Below, in pieces: positions 4,206 through 5,629 of a stretch of DNA of 5,629 nucleotides (positions within the stretch are counted from its first letter, which is position 1; every line of letters begins with the position of its first letter). This stretch comes from JAIVJN01 sp036732565. GTDB lineage: Bacteria; Acidobacteriota; Vicinamibacteria; Vicinamibacterales; UBA2999. Both the position numbers and the translations under genes were made by a program. The stretch lies in NCBI GenBank assembly GCA_036732565.1, contig DAINCF010000476.1:1-5629 (forward strand), given 5' to 3'. The notes beneath the pieces are model-generated. The model worked only from the letters and a program-made list of their open reading frames with translations, made no database searches and had not been told where the DNA came from.

Positions 4206-5501
4206 ATGACGGAACGGCCACTAGGGCTGGTGGAGCGGGCGGCGCTCGTCGGACTCGTAACCGGCAGTGCCCGCAGAGTCGACGCGGAGCATTCGCTCGA
4301 AGAGCTGGCTGGCCTCGCCGATGCCGCCGGTGCGCGTCCTGTACTTCGTGTACTGCAAGAGCGGCCCAAGCCCGATCCCGCCACGTTTCTCGGCAGCGGC
4401 AAGGTGGAGGTGCTCGCCCGTGCCTCAGCCGAGGCCGACGCGGACCTCGTCATCTTCGACAACGAGCTCGCCCCTGGCCAGCTGCGCGAGCTCCAGAAGC
4501 GCCTCTCGCGGCGCGTGGTCGATCGCACGCAACTCATCCTCGACATCTTCGCGCGGCGGGCGCGCACGCGCGAAGGGAAGCTGCAAGTGGAGCTGGCGCA
4601 GCTCAAATATCTCCTGCCGAGGCTCGTCGGTCTGGGTGTCGAGTTGTCGCGACTGGGCGGTGGCATCGGCACGCGCGGCCCTGGTGAAACCAAGCTCGAG
4701 ACCGATCGACGCAAGATCCGCACGCGCATTCACACGCTGCAGCAGGAGATCGACACGGTGCGGCGGCGGCGGGCGCAGCTCAGGGAGCGCCGGCAGAAGG
4801 CGTCGGTGCCGACGGTGGCGCTGGTCGGCTACACGAACGCCGGGAAAACCACGCTGTTCAACCGTCTCACCGGTGATGATGCGGTCGCCTCGAACGCGTT
4901 GTTCGTCACGCTGGATCCGCTCGTTCGGCGGGTGCGTCTGCCCGATCGACGCGAGCTGCTGGTGTCGGACACGGTCGGGTTCATCGATCGCCTGCCGCAC
5001 GCGCTGGTGGCCGCGTTCCGCGCGACGCTGGAAGAGACGGCGGAGGCCGATCTCGTCCTCCACGTCATCGACGCCGCGAACCCCGAGCGCGACCGTCAAG
5101 TGGCCGCCGTGCTGAGAGTGCTCGACGAAGTCGGCGCCACGGCCGTCCCGCGCGTCGAGGTCTTCAACAAGGCCGATCTGCTGTCGGCGGACGAGCGCCG
5201 GCGCCTGCAGGACGCCGATCACTCGGCGATGTTGATTTCGGCCAGCACCGGCGAGGGATGTGCGGAGCTCATCGACGCCGTGGCGGCGCGGCTCTCGCTG
5301 GATCGCCGCCGCGTCACGCTGGAGTTCGACATGACCGACGCGACCGACGCCACGCGCCTCGCCTATCTCTATCGCCACGCGCGGGTGCACAGCCACGTCA
5401 CCATGGGCGATCGGCAGATCATCGAAGCGGACATCCCACGACGCCTGTTGGAGCGGCTGCAGCCACTGCCGGTGAAGAAAACGGGAGGGCGACGTGGGTA
5501 A
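4206..5501 (+). CDS. hflX: GTPase HflX (ribosome-splitting / ribosome-associated GTPase)
   Basis: A complete 431-aa translational GTPase of the Obg-HflX superfamily. Characterised HflX binds the 50S subunit and splits stalled or hibernating 70S ribosomes, notably in heat stress. The N-terminal HflX domain (about 10-150) includes KPDPATFLGSGKVEVLA (55-71). Next come the family linker GGGIGTRGPGETKLETDRR (151-169) and a charged helical stretch (170-200). The G domain has G1 GYTNAGKTT (208-216), G2 FVTLDP (233-238), G3 DTVGFI (255-260), G4 NKAD (321-324) and G5 SAST (345-348). A short C-terminal domain and basic tail (KKTGGRRG) follow. All nucleotide-binding motifs are intact. The ATG is preceded by AGGG (4198-4201) and the N-terminus fits the family (ERAALVGL by residue 10); a GTG at 4230 is a less likely start. 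The inverted-repeat element ends only 11 nt before the ATG, so the hflX leader or promoter must lie in or across it. The next reading frame overlaps the stop. Confidence 0.95.
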   Translation: MTERPLGLVERAALVGLVTGSARRVDAEHSLEELAGLADAAGARPVLRVLQERPKPDPATFLGSGKVEVLARASAEADADLVIFDNELAPGQLRELQKRLSRRVVDRTQLILDIFARRARTREGKLQVELAQLKYLLPRLVGLGVELSRLGGGIGTRGPGETKLETDRRKIRTRIHTLQQEIDTVRRRRAQLRERRQKASVPTVALVGYTNAGKTTLFNRLTGDDAVASNALFVTLDPLVRRVRLPDRRELLVSDTVGFIDRLPHALVAAFRATLEETAEADLVLHVIDAANPERDRQVAAVLRVLDEVGATAVPRVEVFNKADLLSADERRRLQDADHSAMLISASTGEGCAELIDAVAARLSLDRRRVTLEFDMTDATDATRLAYLYRHARVHSHVTMGDRQIIEADIPRRLLERLQPLPVKKTGGRRG

Positions 5502-5629
5502 GACCGGCCTCGCGCCTTTGGCGCTCGGAAGGCGGCTCGCTGCGCTCGCCGAAGGCCGCGCTTCGCGCGGAAGGCCTTCGGACGGAACAATGGCGTCCTT
5601 CCGCGAGGCGAAGCCGAGCGGCCCTCCGA
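5494..5629 (+). CDS. Start of a possible next gene, cut by the window edge
   Basis: GTG 5494 overlaps the hflX stop (GTGGGTAA) and has GGGAGGG (5483-5489) 4-5 nt before it, a strong site for translational coupling. The frame stays open to the edge (45 codons), beginning MGKTGLAPLALGRRLAALAE, with an internal ATG at 5590 in the same frame (MASFREAKPSGPP). Most of the coding stretch, however, is the palindrome-rich repeat, so the residues are repeat-encoded and match nothing I know. Either a GC-rich repeat sits at the front of a real gene, or the frame is a by-product of the repeat and the next gene starts beyond the window. Confidence 0.35.
   Translation, partial: MGKTGLAPLALGRRLAALAEGRASRGRPSDGTMASFREAKPSGPP
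5526..5629. repeat. Cluster of interlocking GC-rich inverted repeats downstream of hflX
   Basis: Several exact pairings overlap: CCGAAGGCC (5549-5557) with GGCCTTCGG (5573-5581); inside it CCGCGC-TTC-GCGCGG (5556-5570); the palindrome GAAGGCCTTC (5570-5579); and CGCGGAAGG (5566-5574) with CCTTCCGCG (5597-5605). CGGAAGG (5526-5532) also matches CCTTCCG (5597-5603), and GGC-GAA-GCC (5607-5615) is a mini-hairpin. GAAGGC recurs three times (5528, 5551, 5570). These alternative folds suggest a dispersed intergenic palindrome family or a transcript-end structure for hflX. There is no T-run. The cluster is cut by the window edge. Confidence 0.55.

Noticed and set aside
3952..4221. An 89-codon - strand frame crossing the inverted repeat
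   Set aside because: It is built largely from repeat arms, giving similar peptides at both ends of the repeat-encoded part. The 44-codon frame in the same region has the more gene-like composition and start.
4115..4687. A 190-codon + strand frame overlapping the start of hflX
   Set aside because: It begins in the repeat loop and runs out of frame through the HflX N-terminal domain with an Arg/Ala-rich, motif-free product.
1..5629. The window as one dedicated defence, secretion or biosynthetic system
   Set aside because: The genes belong to separate, mostly housekeeping functions, and no nuclease, toxin-antitoxin pair, secretion or synthase gene is visible.

Overview
The window is about 5.6 kb of high-GC bacterial chromosome. 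It carries closely packed chromosomal genes, nearly all on the + strand, and nothing plasmid- or phage-like. GC-rich codon use, the gene set and the GGGGTCAGCCCC-type palindromes would suit an uncultured Acidobacteriota of the Vicinamibacteria kind. That placement rests on general resemblance, not on a marker gene.

Layout: (1) Positions 1-57 are the last 18 codons of a gene with a Pro/Ala/Gln-rich tail. (2) A perfect 11-bp hairpin (70-95) stands just before a 230-aa protein with a methyltransferase-like fold whose SAM-binding glycine loop is degenerate. (3) Next, on the same strand, is a DUF62-family SAM hydrolase (SAM hydroxide adenosyltransferase) with the family motifs, but with Glu where I expect the catalytic His. 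Short tandem heptamers run over its stop codon. (4) A class II fructose-1,6-bisphosphatase (glpX) follows. (5) A DHA1-like major facilitator efflux protein comes next; its real start may be a CTG overlapping the glpX stop. (6) Convergent with the transporter is a 44-codon, very basic, Pro-rich ORF on the - strand. (7) A 113-bp nearly perfect inverted repeat (45-bp arms, 23-nt loop) fills almost the whole divergent gap between that ORF and hflX. (8) hflX encodes a complete 431-aa ribosome-associated GTPase. (9) A GTG with a strong Shine-Dalgarno overlaps the hflX stop and opens a reading frame that runs off the window through a dense cluster of short GC-rich inverted repeats.

The methyltransferase-like gene and the SAM hydrolase are neighbours and may both concern SAM or its breakdown. 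glpX belongs to gluconeogenesis or the sugar-phosphate cycle, the MFS protein to small-molecule export, and hflX to rescue and splitting of stalled ribosomes. I do not see one dedicated multi-gene system. The least ordinary parts are the inverted-repeat element with its flanking small ORF, the altered active-site motifs of the two SAM-related proteins, and the palindrome cluster at the right edge.
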